Origin: Paenibacillus thermotolerans
GTDB taxonomy: Bacteria; Bacillota; Bacilli; Paenibacillales; YIM-B00363
Reading direction: 5' to 3'
Length of the DNA stretch: 43,179 bases
NCBI RefSeq assembly: GCF_028745515.1
Contig: NZ_JAQZSG010000037.1
Span: 1 to 43,179, forward strand
The notes beneath the pieces were generated by a model that saw only the letters and a program-made list of their open reading frames with translations, was not told where the DNA came from and did not search any database. Numbering within the stretch: position 1 is the first letter of the stretch; each line of letters begins with the position of its first letter. The position numbers and the translations under genes were made by a program. Of the stretch, positions 34,007 through 43,150 are shown in pieces.

Positions 34007-36814
34007 TTAATCCGCCGCTCTTACGGCAATGCCGGGTGAAACGGCAATGCTTCGGCGGGCAGGGATCACATTGACGATCATCGCGATCAGCATGAATGAA
34101 ACTAAGAGCCCCAACAATATACCTGCCGGGTACTCGAAGCCGAGCTCCACATCCAGCGGTGATGCTCCGTATTGCTGTAGTTGATAGATCAGGAAACCGC
34201 CGACCGAACCGAACAACCACCCGGTCAGCAGTCCCGCCCAGCCGATCATCGAGCCCTCGACGAGAAACATCGTTACGATGTGACTCGGGTTTACTCCGAT
34301 GCAGCGCAGCATTCCGAGCTGCTTCGAGCGCTCCAGCGCGGCTCTCACCTGGACGATGGCCAGACCGATGATCCCGATGATGACCGACACCGTCATGAAC
34401 GAAGTGTAAATGGAGAACGTGTGCCTCAGCAGCGCGGCTCTGGCAAGCGTATCAACGCCCGGCATCCGGAATTCGCTCACTCCGTTTAACAGGAACTGCT
34501 CCTCCAACCGCTGCAAACCGTCCAAATCCGAGGTTTCCACGTCGAGCAGCACGTAACCGAGATGCTGCGTATTTTCCCATTGAAATCCGCGTTCTCTATA
34601 ATCTTCATAAAATGTCGGGGAAACCATCATGAGACTATAAAATTCAATGCCGCTGCCTGCCCGAACGAACCCGAGCACCTTTACTTTGCGTTTCGCCATA
34701 TCGGCCTTCTCTTCCTCCTCCGTCAACCCCAGCCTTGGCTTCGGATAAAGATTCAATTCGATCTCATCGCCGGGCTTTATCGCTTCCTCAGGCAGCAGAT
34801 TATGATACCCCCAATTGCCCGGCCAATCGGATGCCGAATACATGAACGTTTCGTGCAGCACAACCGCGTCGGGATTTTCGCGCAGCGCCTCCCACACCTC
34901 TGCGTCGCTCTCAAAAGAGGATATACGGGAAACAAGCGGCACGTTCGCCGTCCGCAAGTAATTTTCATCCGGCGCTACTATGCTCATCGCAAATTTTTGC
35001 TTAAAAATGCCGGGAGCATCGACGTTCAACCGGTACGGCTCCACCGCATGCCATGCGCGAACCGACGAACGAATCCGTTCATGTTCTCCGATGAGCTGAA
35101 GCAGCTTATTCTTTTCTTTCTCGTCGGCATACGGGATATAAGCGGGATACCCGATCACATTCGCGGCTTGCGCTTCTTTCTCCATCTTCGATAACGCCAT
35201 ATTTCCGATTGATAAGACCATCGACATGATCAGGAAAACGAGCGCAAATAAGGAGGAGACGGAAAACACGCGCCTGCGGTGCAAGAGCGGATATCGCAAA
35301 GCCAGCAGAGCCGGAACCGCCGGTACACGCAGCATTCTCAGCGCCGCGCGAATTCCGATTTGGAGCAAGTGCATCCCTTGCGAGAATAAATACAATAAGG
35401 CGAGCGGAGCCAGCACCCAGTTCAACAGCACGAGCACGGTTTCAATCGGAACGGTGAGCGACACCTTCCCCAGCTGCTCGACCGCTTTCCCGCTGAACAA
35501 CAAATAAGCGAAGCTGGTGAGAATTAATCCGGCAGCTGTCTGCATGATGACGGACTGCCAATTCAGCTTGCGATGCCGGCCGGAAAGCTCGCCGGTTTGA
35601 CCGCGCAGCACGCTTACGATCGACAGCCGCGATACGCTTCGGCCCGTCATTAGGGCAACGATCCCGTTGGCGGCGAAAATACATATCGCGGAGACGAACA
35701 CTTCCCGGAACGAAATATACGGTGTAATCGGCACTTCCATCGTTGCGAATTTCTGCAGCGTGTTCAGGAATATGAGGCGGAACAGCCACACCATTCCGTA
35801 ACCGAGCAAGCTTCCGAGAACCGTTCCGATCAGCGCAGCGCATCCGTTCAGCACTGTCGCTTCCGCCATGAAAATTTGCCGGATATGCCGCCGCGAAAAA
35901 CCGAGCGCCCGAAGCACCCCGAACCTCTCCCGCCGCTGGTCGGCCAGCATCATCAGCAGCTCGCGCATGAGGATCAGACCGGCCGCTACGGCAAACCCGC
36001 TGGCAATCAGGAATGTTGTGCCGTATCCGGTTTTCATCTCCTTAATTTTGTAGATGGCATCCCTTTTCGGCTCCATCACAACATATTTAAGATCGCTGAA
36101 ATATACGGGAAAATGAGGCGTATCGAGCGAAATATCGGGACCGTCCGCATCCGATGCAAATATCGTGTTGAATTCTCCCTCCGGGACGCCTGCAAGCGAC
36201 CGGGCGGCGGCTTCATCCGTAATGATCGTGCCGCCGGAACGCCCGCTTCCGCGATAGCCCGTGAGCCCTTGTTCCTCGGCGATCGCGGAAACTTTGTAAA
36301 GCTTCTTCAGGCCTTGATGATCCTCAATCCCCAGCACATCGCCTTCCCGCAGAAGCAGCATGTCGGCCACGGGCCGCGAAACGATCACGCGGTCTCCCAT
36401 CGCCGCTTGCCTATAGCCGTTTGGAATGAGCGGCGATTCGGGATCGATCCCGATTACGAAAATATCCGCTGCCGCCTTCGGCGTATCGGAGCTTCCGGAA
36501 TCGGTGAACACCGATGCCGTGAACGTAACGGAGGGGAACGTCTCAACGGCGCTTCCCTTCAATCGGTCTGCGAGCTCCTTGACCTGAGCGGAAGTGAACG
36601 ATTGGTTTGACGCGGGCTTCAGCTCCCAGTTAATCGAGCCGTAATGGTCTCGCAGCCACCGCATGCCGCTATGGTCGAACGCGCTTAAGAACACGACGGC
36701 CGCCACCGTTAGCATGACGCCGATGGACCCGCCAAGCAAAGTAAGGACGGTCTGGCGCCGCTGTGCGGCTAAATTTCTCCATGCCATTCGCCATATGAGC
36801 GCTGCTTTAAACAT
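34007..36814 (-). CDS. FtsX/MacB-type ABC transporter permease with two FtsX domains
   Basis: 935-residue membrane protein. Membrane segments lie near 22-44, 269-290, 318-345, 370-390, 421-440, 455-475, 515-535, 805-830, 850-875 and 895-920, about ten in all. Two large external regions (about 45-265 and 540-800) lie between the first pair and before the last three. FtsX motifs are seen in RRERFGVLRALGFSRRHIRQ (first half) and in ERSKQLGMLRCIGVNPSHIV (second half). The layout is two FtsX halves in one chain. It overlaps the ATPase gene by 8 bp and shares its operon. Likely roles are antimicrobial-peptide resistance or lipoprotein/envelope export; the sequence does not decide. Confidence 0.93.
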   Translation of the reverse strand: MFKAALIWRMAWRNLAAQRRQTVLTLLGGSIGVMLTVAAVVFLSAFDHSGMRWLRDHYGSINWELKPASNQSFTSAQVKELADRLKGSAVETFPSVTFTASVFTDSGSSDTPKAAADIFVIGIDPESPLIPNGYRQAAMGDRVIVSRPVADMLLLREGDVLGIEDHQGLKKLYKVSAIAEEQGLTGYRGSGRSGGTIITDEAAARSLAGVPEGEFNTIFASDADGPDISLDTPHFPVYFSDLKYVVMEPKRDAIYKIKEMKTGYGTTFLIASGFAVAAGLILMRELLMMLADQRRERFGVLRALGFSRRHIRQIFMAEATVLNGCAALIGTVLGSLLGYGMVWLFRLIFLNTLQKFATMEVPITPYISFREVFVSAICIFAANGIVALMTGRSVSRLSIVSVLRGQTGELSGRHRKLNWQSVIMQTAAGLILTSFAYLLFSGKAVEQLGKVSLTVPIETVLVLLNWVLAPLALLYLFSQGMHLLQIGIRAALRMLRVPAVPALLALRYPLLHRRRVFSVSSLFALVFLIMSMVLSIGNMALSKMEKEAQAANVIGYPAYIPYADEKEKNKLLQLIGEHERIRSSVRAWHAVEPYRLNVDAPGIFKQKFAMSIVAPDENYLRTANVPLVSRISSFESDAEVWEALRENPDAVVLHETFMYSASDWPGNWGYHNLLPEEAIKPGDEIELNLYPKPRLGLTEEEEKADMAKRKVKVLGFVRAGSGIEFYSLMMVSPTFYEDYRERGFQWENTQHLGYVLLDVETSDLDGLQRLEEQFLLNGVSEFRMPGVDTLARAALLRHTFSIYTSFMTVSVIIGIIGLAIVQVRAALERSKQLGMLRCIGVNPSHIVTMFLVEGSMIGWAGLLTGWLFGSVGGFLIYQLQQYGASPLDVELGFEYPAGILLGLLVSFMLIAMIVNVIPARRSIAVSPGIAVRAAD

Positions 36815-37493
36815 GCGCCGGCCCTCCTTCGCCGACGATGCGGCCGTTATCCATCCGGAGGATTCGATGCGCCTTGGCTGCGACCGCCGGATCGTGAGTG
36901 ACGACGATGACGGTCGTTCCGAGCGACTCGTTCAGCTTGCACATCAGCCCGATCACTTGCTCCGCGTTCCCGGAGTCAAGCGCGCCGGTCGGCTCGTCCG
37001 CCCAAATCACCTGCGGCTCGCCAACGATGGCGCGGGCGATCGCGGCTCTTTGGCATTGTCCGCCGGACAGCTCGGACGGAAGCGCGGAAGCTTTGTCTGC
37101 CAAACCTACCCGCTCCAATGCCGCGGACGCCTTCGCCTTCGCCTCCTTCGCTGGCACGCCTCGCGCGATCAGCGGCAGCGCCGTATTCTCCAGAACGGAC
37201 AAGACATCGATCAAGTGGTACTGCTGAAACACGAAGCCCATCTTTTCCAACCGAAACTTCGAAAGCCGCTTATCCTTTAACGTGTGAAGCGGCGTCCCGT
37301 CGATCCACGTTTCGCCGCGATCGGCAGGTTCGATGCCTGCGAGCACTTGCAGCAGCGTAGTTTTTCCGCAGCCGGAAGGGCCCATGACGGCCACCATCTC
37401 TCCTCTTCCGATTTGCAGCGTAACGTCACGAAGCGCTCTAACTTCCGATGCCCCTTTCCCGTACGTTTTTCGAAGCTCTTTGGCATGAATCAT
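36807..37493 (-). CDS. ABC transporter ATPase, MacB/LolD type
   Basis: 228-residue ATPase. Walker A GPSGCGKTT, Q-loop FVFQQYHLIDVLSVLEN, signature LSGGQCQRAAIARA (C in place of the usual Q or E), Walker B VIWADEPTGALD, H-loop VVTHDP. The ADEPTGALD form is characteristic of the MacB/LolD/BceA class that partners FtsX permeases. ATG 37493 has AAAGGAGAGG 8 nt upstream; a longer frame to 37550 is not supported. The kinase gene ends 96 bp upstream, the permease overlaps downstream. Confidence 0.95.
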   Translation of the reverse strand: MIHAKELRKTYGKGASEVRALRDVTLQIGRGEMVAVMGPSGCGKTTLLQVLAGIEPADRGETWIDGTPLHTLKDKRLSKFRLEKMGFVFQQYHLIDVLSVLENTALPLIARGVPAKEAKAKASAALERVGLADKASALPSELSGGQCQRAAIARAIVGEPQVIWADEPTGALDSGNAEQVIGLMCKLNESLGTTVIVVTHDPAVAAKAHRILRMDNGRIVGEGGPAHV

Positions 37494-37589
37494 CGATAAC
37501 CTCTCCTTTATTCCGTCCTCATGCCAACAAGGTAGCAAAGCGATGTGCAAAAATAATGAATAACTTTTGCAGAAGCTGTGCAGATCGGT

Positions 37590-38873
37590 CTAATCTTTAA
37601 TAGAAGGCAAGCGAACGGTAAAAGTCGATCCCTCATTCCAGCCGCTCCGAACGGCAATGTCTCCTCCGTGCGCGGATACGAACTCCTTCACGATGGCCAG
37701 GCCCAGCCCGAGCCCGCCGCTCCTGCGGTTCGACCGATAAAACCGATCGAAAATATAGGGCAGCTCTTCCCGCTCCATGCCTGCGCCGTCATCCGATACG
37801 GAGAAGCAAAGCACGGCGTCGGAATCGAATAAGCGGACGCTAACGCAGCTTCGAGCGTGCTTCATCGCGTTTCCTAGCAAATTGACGAACACTTGCTGCA
37901 GACGGACGCGGTCGGCAAACAGAAGAGGAGACACGCTTTCGTTGTACCACTCCAGACGAAGATTCCGCTCTTCGGCCTCGGGCATCATCGCTTCCATCGT
38001 AAGCCGTAGCAGATCCGCAAGGGAAAACCAGGTCTTCTCCAACCGCAGATGGCCCGATTCCGCGAGCGCCAACTGATTTAAGTCGTTAATCAGCTTCGAC
38101 ATGCGGAAAGCTTCGTCGTGCAGAATGCCGATTTGACCGGTTTCCAGCCCTTGGCCGCTTTCCAGCGCGTTCTCCGTCATCGTTCGGATGGTTGCTAGAG
38201 GCGTCCGCAATTCATGCGCGACGTCCGCAACCATCGTTTTTCTCACGCGTTCGAGTGTCACCAGCCGCCTCTCGATCTCGCTTAGGCCGGCCATAATTTG
38301 TCCGGGCAAATCTTTATGCATTTCCGTGCCTGCCGGCTGCCGGCTCATCCTTGCGACTTTGTCCAAGATTCGCCTAAGCTCGGCGGCCAAGCCCTTACGG
38401 ACACGGTAAAGAAATAACGCAAGCGCCGTGATGCCGGCGATAAACAAAATCAGGGTCGGAATGACGGAAGAGGAAAATATGCGGACCGTAACCTTGTGAT
38501 CGACGGACATATACCCGATCACTTCGCCGTTATGCAAGAGCGAAATATGACCGTTGCCGGAAAAAGCAGCCCGCTTTCCGTTTGAGCCGAATACGATATT
38601 TCCGTTCTTGTCCCATACCCGTAAGTGAGAACCGCTTCCGGTTGGGATCGGGGGAACATTTTCACGATGGGAAAGAAACGGCTCCAGGCCGCGCCAATCA
38701 CCATGGAAATCATAGTAAGCCGTCAACACGGCATCCCAATAGCCGCTCAGCTGACGTTCCCGCTCCGCCCGCGATTGCCGCTCCATATCGTGAATCAGCC
38801 AAAAGGATGCAATCGTATAGATCATCAGCAGCACCGCACCGGCGGCAAAATACCGGACCCAGCCTTTACTCAT
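37590..38873 (-). CDS. Sensor histidine kinase (HisKA type)
   Basis: 427 residues. Membrane segments near 6-26 and 138-157 enclose an external sensor domain of about 110 residues. A HAMP-like linker precedes the HisKA box VADVAHELRTPLATIRTM with His220 and the HATPase (N box NLLGNAMKHA, DDGAGM, FDRFYRS, GLGLGLAI). ATG 38873 follows TTTGGAG and lies within the end of the regulator gene (8-bp overlap). The sizeable external domain sets it apart from the BceS type, which has almost none. It likely senses an envelope signal and drives the following ABC genes through the regulator. Confidence 0.94.
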   Translation of the reverse strand: MSKGWVRYFAAGAVLLMIYTIASFWLIHDMERQSRAERERQLSGYWDAVLTAYYDFHGDWRGLEPFLSHRENVPPIPTGSGSHLRVWDKNGNIVFGSNGKRAAFSGNGHISLLHNGEVIGYMSVDHKVTVRIFSSSVIPTLILFIAGITALALFLYRVRKGLAAELRRILDKVARMSRQPAGTEMHKDLPGQIMAGLSEIERRLVTLERVRKTMVADVAHELRTPLATIRTMTENALESGQGLETGQIGILHDEAFRMSKLINDLNQLALAESGHLRLEKTWFSLADLLRLTMEAMMPEAEERNLRLEWYNESVSPLLFADRVRLQQVFVNLLGNAMKHARSCVSVRLFDSDAVLCFSVSDDGAGMEREELPYIFDRFYRSNRRSGGLGLGLAIVKEFVSAHGGDIAVRSGWNEGSTFTVRLPSIKD

Positions 38874-39567
38874 GAGACGGATCTCCAAACTTATATCCGA
38901 TCCCGAACACCGTCACTATGTATTTGGGGTTGTCCGACGGCTCCTCGAGCTTCTTGCGGAGATTTCGGATATGGGAGTCGATCGTTCGTTCAAATCCGGC
39001 AAAATGCTCCCCTAGTGCCGCATCCATTAACTGAGAGCGGGTAAACACTCTTCCGGGACGGCGGGCGAGCGTGCAAAGCAGCGTAAATTCGGTCGGGGTG
39101 AGAAAAATTTCCCGGTTGCCCAAATGAACGGCATGCTGCTGCAGGTCGATGCGCAGCTCGCCCCGGATGAGCGGCCGGGCTTCGCTCTCATCCGCTGCTT
39201 CCGCCGGCTTGCCTGTCCGTCGGGACACCGCCCGAATGCGCGCAACGACCTCGCGCATGCCGAACGGCTTCACGATGTAGTCGTCAGCGCCGATTTCGAG
39301 CGCCAGCACCTTGTCGAATTCATCGGTTTTGGCCGTGATCATAATGACGGGCAGCTTGTAACCGGTTTGAATTTGCCTGCATACGTCAATGCCCGACCCG
39401 TCCGGCAGCAGCCAATCAAGCAATACGATATCCGCCGCGTTCGTCTGAAGCAGCTTCAGCGTTTCGGCCGCGGACCCCGCTTCCAACACCTCGAAACCTT
39501 CCTTTCGAAGATAAGCGGCGCCTTCCTCAAGAAGCTTCTTTTCGTCTTCCACCCAGAGTACCCGCAC
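38866..39567 (-). CDS. OmpR/PhoB-family response regulator
   Basis: 233 residues. Receiver domain with ED at 7-8, phosphoacceptor Asp51 in IVLLDWLLPDGSG, Thr in MITAKTD and Lys in DDYIVKPFGM. The winged-helix C-terminus has LTPTEFTLLCTLARRPGRVF and the wing residues RTIDSHIRNLRKKLEE, then IVTVFGIGYKF. The start is GTG 39567 after GAGGTGA. It is first in the regulator, kinase, ATPase, permease operon and likely activates it. Confidence 0.94.
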   Translation of the reverse strand: MRVLWVEDEKKLLEEGAAYLRKEGFEVLEAGSAAETLKLLQTNAADIVLLDWLLPDGSGIDVCRQIQTGYKLPVIMITAKTDEFDKVLALEIGADDYIVKPFGMREVVARIRAVSRRTGKPAEAADESEARPLIRGELRIDLQQHAVHLGNREIFLTPTEFTLLCTLARRPGRVFTRSQLMDAALGEHFAGFERTIDSHIRNLRKKLEEPSDNPKYIVTVFGIGYKFGDPSHE

Positions 39568-39712
39568 ATATTCACCTCATATCTCTCTGCAATGCGGCTC
39601 AACCTACTTCGTAATTGTCAATGATTTCAACAAACCTTACGCAATCACCTGCTACACATGTCCCTAATAAATTCCATATCAAAATAATCCATCGGAAACC
39701 CGGTTTTGTGCA

Positions 39713-39741
39713 TTGAGAAATTCGGGACGAAACTGTAATAA
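39713..39741 (+). promoter_or_regulatory. Promoter of the oxidoreductase/isomerase operon
   Basis: TTGAGA (39713-39718), exactly 17 bp, TAATAA (39736-39741). The predicted start near 39748 supports translation from TTG 39787 rather than from the ATG at 39748. Confidence 0.6.
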
Positions 39742-39786
39742 TGGAGGATGAACAACTATGCCCATAGACTAAGGGAGGAAATCCAT

Positions 39787-40851
39787 TTGACCACATCAGC
39801 TGCCTATCGCGTAGCTTTTATCGGCTGCGGCAAACGGGCGCATGAGCATGCGTACGGCGTTGAGGCCGACACGAGATTGCGGGTTGTCGCGCTGTCCGAC
39901 ATTTCAACGGAATCCGCGGAAACATTGAAAAACGCATTCGGCTTTCCCGCAACGATATATAATGATCATCGGGACATGCTGGAGAAGGAAAAGCCCGACA
40001 TCGTAGTGATCTGTCTTTGGACGCCGCTGCATTATTCGATATTCCGGGATTGTGCGGAAGCGGGCGTCAAGGGAGTGCTGTGCGAAAAGCCGATGTCGGC
40101 GACCTGGGGCGAATGCCAAGAGATGGTGCGCATCGCGGAGAGAACGGGCTGCCAACTGACTTTCTCCTTGCAGCGGCGATTTGCGAAAGGGAATCAGTCC
40201 GTGCGCCGTTACATCAAGGAAGGCAAAATCGGACAAGTCGTTCGCATGGATTTGTATTCGCCGCCTAATTTGCTCGATTGCGGCATCCATACGTTCGACC
40301 AGGCCATGAGCTTCATGGACGAAACGCCGGCAAAATCGGTGCTTGCGGCTGTCGATACGACAGAGACGTTTAACTGGTTCAACGTTCCTTCGGAGTGCGC
40401 CGCGACCGGTCGCATCGTGTTCGAGAACGGAGTGAAAGCGTTCTTCCACTCCGGAGAAGTCGATACGTGGGAACCTACTTCGGATAGGTCGAAGGTTTGG
40501 GCAGGCGTTCGCGTCGTCGGGAGCGAAGGCTTCATCGAAGTAATGTGGGACGGCCAAATTGTCGGCGGAATGAGCTACTCGGACCCGTCATGGAAGCCGG
40601 AGCTGGAGCTGTGCTCGATGACCGACCAAATGATCGGTTACGTCCGCCATGCGGTCGACTGCTTGGGAACCGGAGAAGAGCCGGAGGCGTCGTGTCAAAA
40701 AGCGCTTCGGGCTTCGGAAATTATTTTTGCGGCATATGAGTCGGTGCGCCGGAATGCCCGCGTCGAGCTGCCGATTTCCGGTTTTACGGACAGCCCGTTT
40801 ATTACGATGCTTGAGAACGGCCAATTCGGCGCGCGAGCCGACAAATCATAA
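39787..40851 (+). CDS. Gfo/Idh/MocA-family oxidoreductase
   Basis: 354 residues from TTG 39787, which has GGGAGG at the right distance. Rossmann start YRVAFIGCGKRAHEHAYG (GxGKRA form), CEKPMSATW near 98 with the EKP lysine, and QRRFAKGNQSV. The substrate domain starts near 130. The distinctive DCGIHTFDQAMSFM holds the Asp/His pair. It lies 15 bp before a sugar-phosphate isomerase/epimerase-like gene, a common pairing in myo-inositol or other polyol and sugar oxidation. The substrate is unknown. It is not closely related to the Cys-cluster oxidoreductase at 22286. Confidence 0.92.
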   Translation: MTTSAAYRVAFIGCGKRAHEHAYGVEADTRLRVVALSDISTESAETLKNAFGFPATIYNDHRDMLEKEKPDIVVICLWTPLHYSIFRDCAEAGVKGVLCEKPMSATWGECQEMVRIAERTGCQLTFSLQRRFAKGNQSVRRYIKEGKIGQVVRMDLYSPPNLLDCGIHTFDQAMSFMDETPAKSVLAAVDTTETFNWFNVPSECAATGRIVFENGVKAFFHSGEVDTWEPTSDRSKVWAGVRVVGSEGFIEVMWDGQIVGGMSYSDPSWKPELELCSMTDQMIGYVRHAVDCLGTGEEPEASCQKALRASEIIFAAYESVRRNARVELPISGFTDSPFITMLENGQFGARADKS

Positions 40852-40866
40852 AGGAGCGATCTAACG

Positions 40867-41634
40867 ATGGCAAAACCTAAACTAGGATTAATCGGAATCG
40901 TTCATGAGGATGCAAAGCAAGACTTCTGGGGCACGATGCGCCGCGTTGCCGAGATCGGCTACGAAGGAATCGAGGGTGTGCCGGCCGATTTGCTTACCGG
41001 GGACGTCAAAGCCAACGTCGCGAGATTCCATGATCTGGGGCTCCAGGTTGTGACGCACAGCATAAACAAGGAGCAGCTTCGCGATGAGAAGCTGCTCGAT
41101 CAAGTGATTCGTGAAGCTCTCTCGGTCGGAACGAAGGACGTCACCTTCTGGTGGGACGTTGTCGATTCGCGGGAGCAGCTGCTGCGGGATGCGGAGCTGT
41201 ACAATGCCGCCGGCGCCCGTATGGCGGCGGAGGGATTGCGGTTTTGTTACCACAATCATGCGCATGAATTCCAGAAGACGTTTAACGGCTTGTATTCGCT
41301 GGACATTTTGGCCGAGCATACCGATCCGAAATCGCTCTACTTCCGATTGGACGTTGCCTGGATTACGCTCGGCGGCGCGCAGCCGGCGCACATTCTGCGC
41401 AAGATGGCGGGCCGTGTGCCGGCCATTCATCTGAAAGACGTGTACGGTACGGACGAGATCGGCAAGTGGACGGCCGTCGGCACCGGCGTCGTCGACATTG
41501 CGGGATCCATTGAAGCGGCGGAAGAAATCGGCGTGGAATGGATGACGGTCGAGCAGGATCAGCTGCGCAACCTAACCGGTCTGGAAACCGCACTCGTCAG
41601 CTACTTGAACCTGAAAGAGAAGGGTTTACTATAA
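40867..41634 (+). CDS. Sugar phosphate isomerase/epimerase-like TIM-barrel protein
   Basis: 255 residues of the AP-endonuclease-2/xylose-isomerase-like fold. The motifs fit IolE/IolH-type isomerases and dehydratases: YEGIEGVPADL near 34, THSINKEQ near 65, CYHNHAHEF near 124 (metal-binding His), YFRLDVAWITLGG near 158 and HLKDVYG near 188 with metal-ligand His and Asp. The final strand GVEWMTVEQDQ supplies Glu. ATG 40867 has AAAGGAG 9 nt upstream. It is co-transcribed with the oxidoreductase. The exact substrate cannot be assigned. Confidence 0.9.
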   Translation: MAKPKLGLIGIVHEDAKQDFWGTMRRVAEIGYEGIEGVPADLLTGDVKANVARFHDLGLQVVTHSINKEQLRDEKLLDQVIREALSVGTKDVTFWWDVVDSREQLLRDAELYNAAGARMAAEGLRFCYHNHAHEFQKTFNGLYSLDILAEHTDPKSLYFRLDVAWITLGGAQPAHILRKMAGRVPAIHLKDVYGTDEIGKWTAVGTGVVDIAGSIEAAEEIGVEWMTVEQDQLRNLTGLETALVSYLNLKEKGLL

Positions 41635-41663
41635 GGGTACGACCGGTACGGCGAGCTCTGCTC

Positions 41664-41779
41664 TGCACCAACTTTTGGTGCTAACCGCCGCTGCCCCGGC
41701 CGATCCGGCGGGCTTTGCACCAACTTTTTACGAAAATGGGTTAAGGGTGGGTTAGGCACATTTTTGGCACAAAAAGATC
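41664..41779 (+). repeat. Direct repeat TGCACCAACTTTT in the gap before the IS remnant
   Basis: TGCACCAACTTTT occurs at 41664-41676 and 41716-41728, 52 bp apart. The right side then has GGCACATTTTTGGCACAAAAA, which again repeats GGCAC and can pair with the TGCACC units through GGTGC. No open frame or gene. It may be an eroded intergenic element of a second type. Confidence 0.4.
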
Positions 41780-41936
41780 CATTTCCTCAAAAAAAGTCCT
41801 TAACAATTTTTAAAAGTAAAGCTGGTTGGTTATCCTGTAAATGAGTTGTGTATCCCATGGACTTGATTTTACTTATCCGGTAATCAAGTCTTTTTTCTTT
41901 TTTGGGCAAGTAATCCCAAGGGGGGGCAATTTGGCT

Positions 41937-42056
41937 GGTTTTGGTTTTAGAAGCAGCCCAAGCGGCTTGGCATAACACCGCCTTTAATCCTTTGTTGCCT
42001 TTGTTTGTCCTGGAACTTTTCGTTTTGCCTGCACTTTCGTTATTCCCTTCGTTCAC
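41937..42056 (-). mobile_element. IS110-family transposase C-terminal fragment
   Basis: A minus-strand frame reads NEGNNESAGKTKSSRTNKGN, then KGLKAVLCQAAWAASKTK. This matches the C-terminal domain of IS110-family transposases (family PGNNESAGK.KSG.T.KGN..L...L.QAAWAA). The catalytic DEDD domain is missing and the frame after about 41937 no longer fits. No terminal repeats are seen. It is a decayed remnant. A 55-codon unknown frame at 42053-42220 ends within its first codon and might belong to the same debris. Confidence 0.7.
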
Positions 42057-42355
42057 CTCCGCTCATAGGTCGGCCGGTATGCCGGCGGCACAATTTGTCC
42101 CATCTCTTTCGTTCCGTATATTTCCATGATATAAGGTACTATTCGTTTCAACTCATCTTTAATGTTCTCCGCAACTGTTCCATCCATCGGAATAGCAAGG
42201 AGCCGCTCCGTCTTGATCATAAAATATGCTTCAGAGCTTTATCATTCATTCTCGAATTGTCAGGTTGACGTATTTTCCATACTAGCTATAAACTACCAAT
42301 GTATGGATTAATAGAACAATCAAGTCAGCAAGCCGGATTTCCAAGGGGGTTCGTC
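42057..42355. other. Gene-poor stretch between the IS remnant and the GntR gene
   Basis: About 300 bp with no supported gene. A minus-strand frame at 42053-42220 encodes 55 residues (MIKTERLLAIPMDGTVAENI to YRPTYERR) without an SD, and has no family I know. Nothing else convincing was found. Confidence 0.4.
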
Positions 42356-43021
42356 ATGTCGTCTTTCCGTTTTACAGAGCAGAAGGCCGTATCCTTACGC
42401 CACCGAATTGCCGACGATATTCGCCGGGCGGTATATGAGGGGAAACTGAAGCCGGGCGACCGTTTGCTGGAGCTTGAAATGTCCAAGCAAATGGGGGTAA
42501 GCCGAGGTCCGATTCGCGAAGCGTTTCGGGTATTAGAGCAGGAAGGCCTCTTGCATTCCCACCCGTTTAAAGGTACGGTTGTCGCTGAATTTACGACGGA
42601 GGAAGTCGTCAATATACTGATCCCGATTCGTCTGACGGTCGAAACGTACGCCATGCGCAAGGCGCTTACGACCTTTACCGAGGACGACTTCGTCTTTTTG
42701 GAGCAGTGCAAGGAAAATATGCGGGTCAGCGGGGAAAAGAACGATGTCCCGAAGCTGGTGGCGAACGATTTGGCGTTTCATGAATATATCGTCACACAAT
42801 CCCAGGTTCCGAACTTGATGAACATTTGGTCCAGCATCATCACGCGCATCCGCCTCCACTTCTATATGCAGGATCAACATTTCGAGGATATAACGATGGT
42901 TTGGCGGCAGCATCAATCGCTAATCGACACGATGCGGACCGGCGACGTCGAACTTGCTTGTACGGAGCTTGGCCGGCACATTCACGATAATAATTTGCAG
43001 ACGCTGGGCCCTTACCTTTGA
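42356..43021 (+). CDS. GntR-family regulator, FadR/FCD type
   Basis: 222 residues. N-terminal winged HTH: RHRIADDIRRAVYEGKLKPG, RLLELEMSKQMGVSRGPIRE, FRVLEQEGLLHSHPFKGT. The FCD effector domain has a metal-binding set: DLAFHEYIV (Asp, His), HQSLIDTM, and LGRHI (His). FCD regulators usually bind an organic acid or sugar acid. ATG 42356 follows AAGGGGG. It stands alone at the end of the window. It could regulate the sugar genes upstream, but debris lies between them. Confidence 0.92.
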   Translation: MSSFRFTEQKAVSLRHRIADDIRRAVYEGKLKPGDRLLELEMSKQMGVSRGPIREAFRVLEQEGLLHSHPFKGTVVAEFTTEEVVNILIPIRLTVETYAMRKALTTFTEDDFVFLEQCKENMRVSGEKNDVPKLVANDLAFHEYIVTQSQVPNLMNIWSSIITRIRLHFYMQDQHFEDITMVWRQHQSLIDTMRTGDVELACTELGRHIHDNNLQTLGPYL

Positions 43022-43030
43022 ATAAGAAGC

Positions 43031-43150
43031 GGGATATACCTTCGGGCCCGATGCAGCTATGTTCTTATATTTAGCGAGTCGCTCTAACGGACAGGCGTGC
43101 AGTTATTCGACGTTTTAAATCGAGTTTGCAATTGTAAACATTCCTGTAAG
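43031..43150 (+). repeat. Dispersed intergenic repeat, copy C (partial)
   Basis: GGGATATACCTTCGGGC (from about 43031) matches the left flank of copy A. TAACGGAC at 43085 and TGCAGTTATT at 43098 are followed by the spacer CGACGTTTTAAATCGAGTTT. The second unit is degenerate (GTAAACATTCC) but begins exactly 50 bp later (43135). After that the sequence diverges before the window ends at 43179, so the element is truncated or badly decayed. Confidence 0.65.

Noticed and set aside
34007-37493. BceAB-type bacitracin transporter assignment
   Set aside because: The permease has two FtsX halves with two large external regions, and the partner kinase has a real external sensor domain; both differ from the Bce pattern.
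39758-39772. Four-codon ORF (MPID) before the oxidoreductase gene
   Set aside because: The TTGAGA-17-TAATAA promoter would start transcription near 39748, leaving about 10 nt before this ATG and placing the GGAGG upstream of the transcript, so it would have no SD.
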